Part shown: in pieces, positions 61,879-64,000 of the stretch
Layout of the letters: each line of letters starts with the position of its first letter
Numbering within the stretch: the stretch's first letter is position 1
Source: Pseudoduganella danionis
GTDB lineage: Bacteria > Pseudomonadota > Gammaproteobacteria > Burkholderiales > Burkholderiaceae_D
Assembly (NCBI RefSeq): GCF_009720775.1
Contig: NZ_WNKW01000002.1
Span: 186,001 to 250,000 of the forward strand
Direction of reading: 5' to 3'
Length of the DNA: 64,000 nt
The notes under the pieces: generated by a model
Database searches by the model: none
Seen by the model: the letters and a program-made list of their open reading frames with translations, nothing else
What the model was told of the DNA's origin: nothing
Translations under genes and position numbers: made by a program

Positions 61879-63369
61879 ATGCAAAAAAAATTCGTCAGCC
61901 TGAAGACCGCTGCACTGGCCGTGCAGACGGCCCTAGCCCTGCTGTGCGCCGTGGCGCCAGCACAGGCCGCAGCACCGAGCAACGAGGAAGTGACCAAGCG
62001 CCACTTCGCTGCGCTGCTGTCCGGCGGTGAACCCAAACTGGCCGAACTGACGATGTTCATGACCATGCTGCCCAAAGGCGGCGATCTGCACCACCATTAC
62101 TCGGGTGCTATCTATGCCGAGCAGTATCTGGAGTGGGTGGACAAGCAGGGCTATTGCGTCAACAAGCAGAGTTACATGATCAACACGGTGGCAGCCGAAG
62201 TGGCGGCTGAACGTGCCAAGCCACTGGCTGAGCGTACTTGCCTGTCCGGCGTCGACGTCATGCAGAACAACACGGTGCTGGCGCAGTTGCTGCAGCGCTG
62301 GTCCGACAAGGACTTCTACAACCACAGCGCGATCCAGTCGCCGCCGGACCGCCAGTTCTTCGATACTTTTGCCTATTTCGGCCCCGTATCGTCGACCAAT
62401 ACGGCCGATGGCCTGCAGCGCCTGAAGCAGCGCGCCGTGCAGGAAAACCTGCGCTACATCGAAACCATCTTCGAGATTGCGCCGATGGCGCAGGATGCCG
62501 CGTTCGACCAGTTGGCCCAGTCTGGCGCAGTGACGGAAGCGGATATGGCGGCACTGGCCGCGCGGCTGGACGATAACCAGCCCTTCCAGCAGTGGATCAA
62601 TGGCTATACGGCCAATCTGGATGCCAGCAGCGCCGGTATCGACGATGCCAATTTCACCATGCGCTACCAGCCATTCGCGCTGCGCTTCCTGTCGCCTTCG
62701 CAGGTGTTCTCGCAAATCGTCTCCAGCTTCAAGCTGGCACGGTCGCATCCGAAAATCGTCGGTGCCAACATCGTCGGACAGGAGAGCACCTATGTCTCCA
62801 TGCGCGATTACAAGCTGCATATGCGCATGTACCAGTTCCTCAAAGCGCGTTATCCCGACGTGAAACTGGCGCTGCATGCGGGTGAGCTGGCGCTGGGCAT
62901 GGTGCAGCCGGAAGACCTGAGTTTCCATATCCGCGATGCGCTCGATATCGCTGGCGCCAGCCGTATCGGCCATGGCATGGATATCGCGCATGAGACGGAT
63001 GCGCTGGCTATTATGAAAAACATGCATGACAAGGACATCGCTGTCGAAGTCAACCTGAGCAGCAACCAGTTCATCCTCGGCGTACAGGGCGAGGCCCATC
63101 CAGTGACCTTGTACCGCAAATATGGCGTGCCTTTTGTACTGGCCACGGACGACGCTGGCGTGTCACGTAACAATCTGTCGAGCGAGTATGTGTTATACGC
63201 AGCACGCTACAAGCCGGACTACGCTGAAATCAAGAAACTTTCCTTCGACAGCATACGCTACAGTTTCCTGAAAGAAGCCGACAAGCAGCAATTGCTCAAG
63301 GATATGCGGAGCAAATTCAGCCAGTTCGAAGCCGCCATCGCGGCAGCAGCGCAGGTCAAGCCGCGCTGA
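61879..63369 (+). CDS. Exported adenosine deaminase (ADGF/ADA2-like)
   Basis: A 496-residue protein with an N-terminal signal peptide (about residues 1-31, ending QAAAP). The adenosine deaminase core has LPKGGDLHHHYSGAIY (first metal ligands), ALHAGELALG (catalytic glutamate), SRIGHGMDIA, NLSSNQFILG and FVLATDDAGVSRNNL. It lies after the purine catabolism genes, so it probably deaminates external adenosine to inosine for uptake. The insertion between the HHH motif and the core is long, as in secreted ADGF enzymes. Lipidation is not indicated. Natural substrates need testing. Confidence 0.9.
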   Translation: MQKKFVSLKTAALAVQTALALLCAVAPAQAAAPSNEEVTKRHFAALLSGGEPKLAELTMFMTMLPKGGDLHHHYSGAIYAEQYLEWVDKQGYCVNKQSYMINTVAAEVAAERAKPLAERTCLSGVDVMQNNTVLAQLLQRWSDKDFYNHSAIQSPPDRQFFDTFAYFGPVSSTNTADGLQRLKQRAVQENLRYIETIFEIAPMAQDAAFDQLAQSGAVTEADMAALAARLDDNQPFQQWINGYTANLDASSAGIDDANFTMRYQPFALRFLSPSQVFSQIVSSFKLARSHPKIVGANIVGQESTYVSMRDYKLHMRMYQFLKARYPDVKLALHAGELALGMVQPEDLSFHIRDALDIAGASRIGHGMDIAHETDALAIMKNMHDKDIAVEVNLSSNQFILGVQGEAHPVTLYRKYGVPFVLATDDAGVSRNNLSSEYVLYAARYKPDYAEIKKLSFDSIRYSFLKEADKQQLLKDMRSKFSQFEAAIAAAAQVKPR

Positions 63370-63380
63370 GTTCCTAGACC

Positions 63381-63411
63381 GTCGCGGCAAGAAATGTTGC
63401 GTTGCCGCGAC
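63381..63411 (+). terminator. Strong hairpin after the adenosine deaminase gene, no T run
   Basis: GTCGCGGCAA (63381-63390) and TTGCCGCGAC (63402-63411) form a perfect 10-bp stem around 11 bases. It begins 11 bases after the stop codon. The missing T run makes Rho-independent termination uncertain. Confidence 0.5.
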
Positions 63412-63524
63412 GCGTACTCTAAAATCGCGCACTTATTTTCCGCTCGACCAGCCTCGGGTGGATCAACCCGTTCTCGGCAGTTGCCGTCAGGAATGTGGTG
63501 GTGGTGCGACAGAATCCCGTAATA

Positions 63525-63541
63525 TGCACCAATTTGGTGCG
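63525..63541. promoter_or_regulatory. NtrC-like palindrome TGCACC-N5-GGTGC
   Basis: TGCACC, AATTT, GGTGCG matches the NtrC consensus TGCACC-N5-GGTGCA at all but the last base. It lies about 40 bases upstream of a TATAAT (63581-63586). I found no sigma54 -24/-12 element at a workable distance, so if NtrC binds here it may act at a sigma70 promoter, or a different regulator may use the site. Confidence 0.5.
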
Positions 63542-63580
63542 TATTGTGTGTGAATTCCTTTCAAGGATGGGCTGGTCAAC

Positions 63581-63949
63581 TATAATTTGCCTCTTAATGA
63601 GGCTAGGCTGCCCAGCGATGTAAAGGCGGGTAATTCGTGCCTTTATTTATATCGCTTTCATATAAATCCCTAAAGTAAATCGTATTTGTCACACATTTTT
63701 GGCTCATGCATAGTTGCCAGAGATGCCTCATTCGGGCGTGGTTGGGTCTGTTCCGAGGAGGGTAGTAGCAAGCGTAAAGCGTGACAGTTTATCAACGGTA
63801 GTGCTGTCATGTTGATGAAATATTTACTGGTTACAATTTTGTGATGTCATGGGCACCTTGTGCCATGCAAGAGCCGCAGCCACAAGCTGTAGGACTCGCA
63901 AGCATCGTAGAACACAATAATTTTTTTCACATAACTGGGAGTTCCCTCA
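63581..63949 (+). other. Long candidate 5' leader of the last gene
   Basis: A TATAAT at 63581-63586 would start transcription near 63593, leaving a leader of about 355 bases before the ATG at 63950. It contains a bipartite stem, GCGAT and TAAAGGC (63615-63627) with GCCTTTA and ATCGC (63639-63655). A smaller hairpin lies near 63850 (GGCAC, CTT, GTGCC). No coding frame of convincing length is present. The structure may regulate the downstream gene. I cannot match it to a known riboswitch class by eye. Confidence 0.4.
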
Positions 63950-64000
63950 ATGCAATCCTCTGTTAAACACAATCCTAAGCTGCGCCTGAGCCTCGTTGCT
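63950..64000 (+). CDS. Start of an unidentified gene (cut by window end)
   Basis: Seventeen codons, beginning MQSSVKHNPKLRLSLVA, run to the last base. GGGAG lies about 8 bases before the ATG. The basic start followed by a hydrophobic run looks like the beginning of a signal peptide, so an exported or outer membrane protein is possible. Nothing more can be said from this fragment. Confidence 0.6.
   Translation, partial: MQSSVKHNPKLRLSLVA

Noticed and set aside
63541..63949. A sigma54 -24/-12 promoter downstream of the NtrC-like site.
   Set aside because: No GG-N10-GC pair with correct context was found; the best candidates have spacings of 13 or lack the GC.

Overview
The window looks like a chromosomal segment of a betaproteobacterium, most likely Oxalobacteraceae (Janthinobacterium/Undibacterium/Massilia-like). 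The reasons are a GC-rich genome, a betaproteobacterial dcw cluster, the pilB-pilC-pilD-coaE-zapD-yacG block, and secA and argJ in the same neighbourhood. The family assignment is inference from gene content and order, not from a database search.

1-10729: an accessory block, visibly more AT-rich than the rest, with a type I-C CRISPR-Cas system. The 3' part of cas8c is followed by cas7, cas4, cas1 and cas2, all on +. Then come a leader and a very long array of 95 repeats and 94 spacers (4439-10729). cas3 and cas5 are expected upstream of the window. The last four repeats are degenerate. A 750-base gene-free stretch separates the array from the next operon.

11335-28771: a complete division and cell wall (dcw) cluster on +, with many overlapping genes: mraZ, rsmH, ftsL, ftsI, murE, murF, mraY, murD, ftsW, murG, murC, ddlB, ftsQ, ftsA, ftsZ. 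A promoter with GTGGG-type MraZ boxes precedes it and a strong terminator follows ftsZ. Together these genes make the lipid II precursor and build the divisome.

28797-36745: a Prx5-type peroxiredoxin, a MazEF-like toxin-antitoxin pair, an EamA exporter, a GNAT acetyltransferase, a small zinc-ribbon membrane protein, lpxC (apparently leaderless), dciA (opposite strand) and secA with its terminator.

36816-42365: an AI-2E/PerM-family membrane protein with a large cytoplasmic tail, then a minus-strand set of porin, small PstS-like periplasmic protein and PAS-containing histidine kinase. 42699-45206: argJ, a DUF815 ATPase and a MutT-type Nudix hydrolase. 45227-50811 (minus): yacG, zapD, coaE, pilD, pilC, pilB. 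50972-54123 (minus): a CorC/HlyC-family protein, a 201-bp MITE-like element with perfect 30-bp inverted ends, and a TPR-methyltransferase fusion.

54154-63369: a purine catabolism region: hiuH (minus), then puuE, xdhA, xdhB, xdhC, guaD and an exported adenosine deaminase (plus). These cover deamination of adenosine and guanine, oxidation to urate, and the hydroxyisourate and allantoin-level steps. No urate oxidase is in the window. The window ends in a long, structured leader with an NtrC-like palindrome and the first 17 codons of an unidentified gene.

No clearly new multi-gene system is visible. The most unusual items are the size and decaying end of the array, the MITE-like element, the porin/binding protein/kinase set, the leaderless lpxC start and the leader of the last gene.
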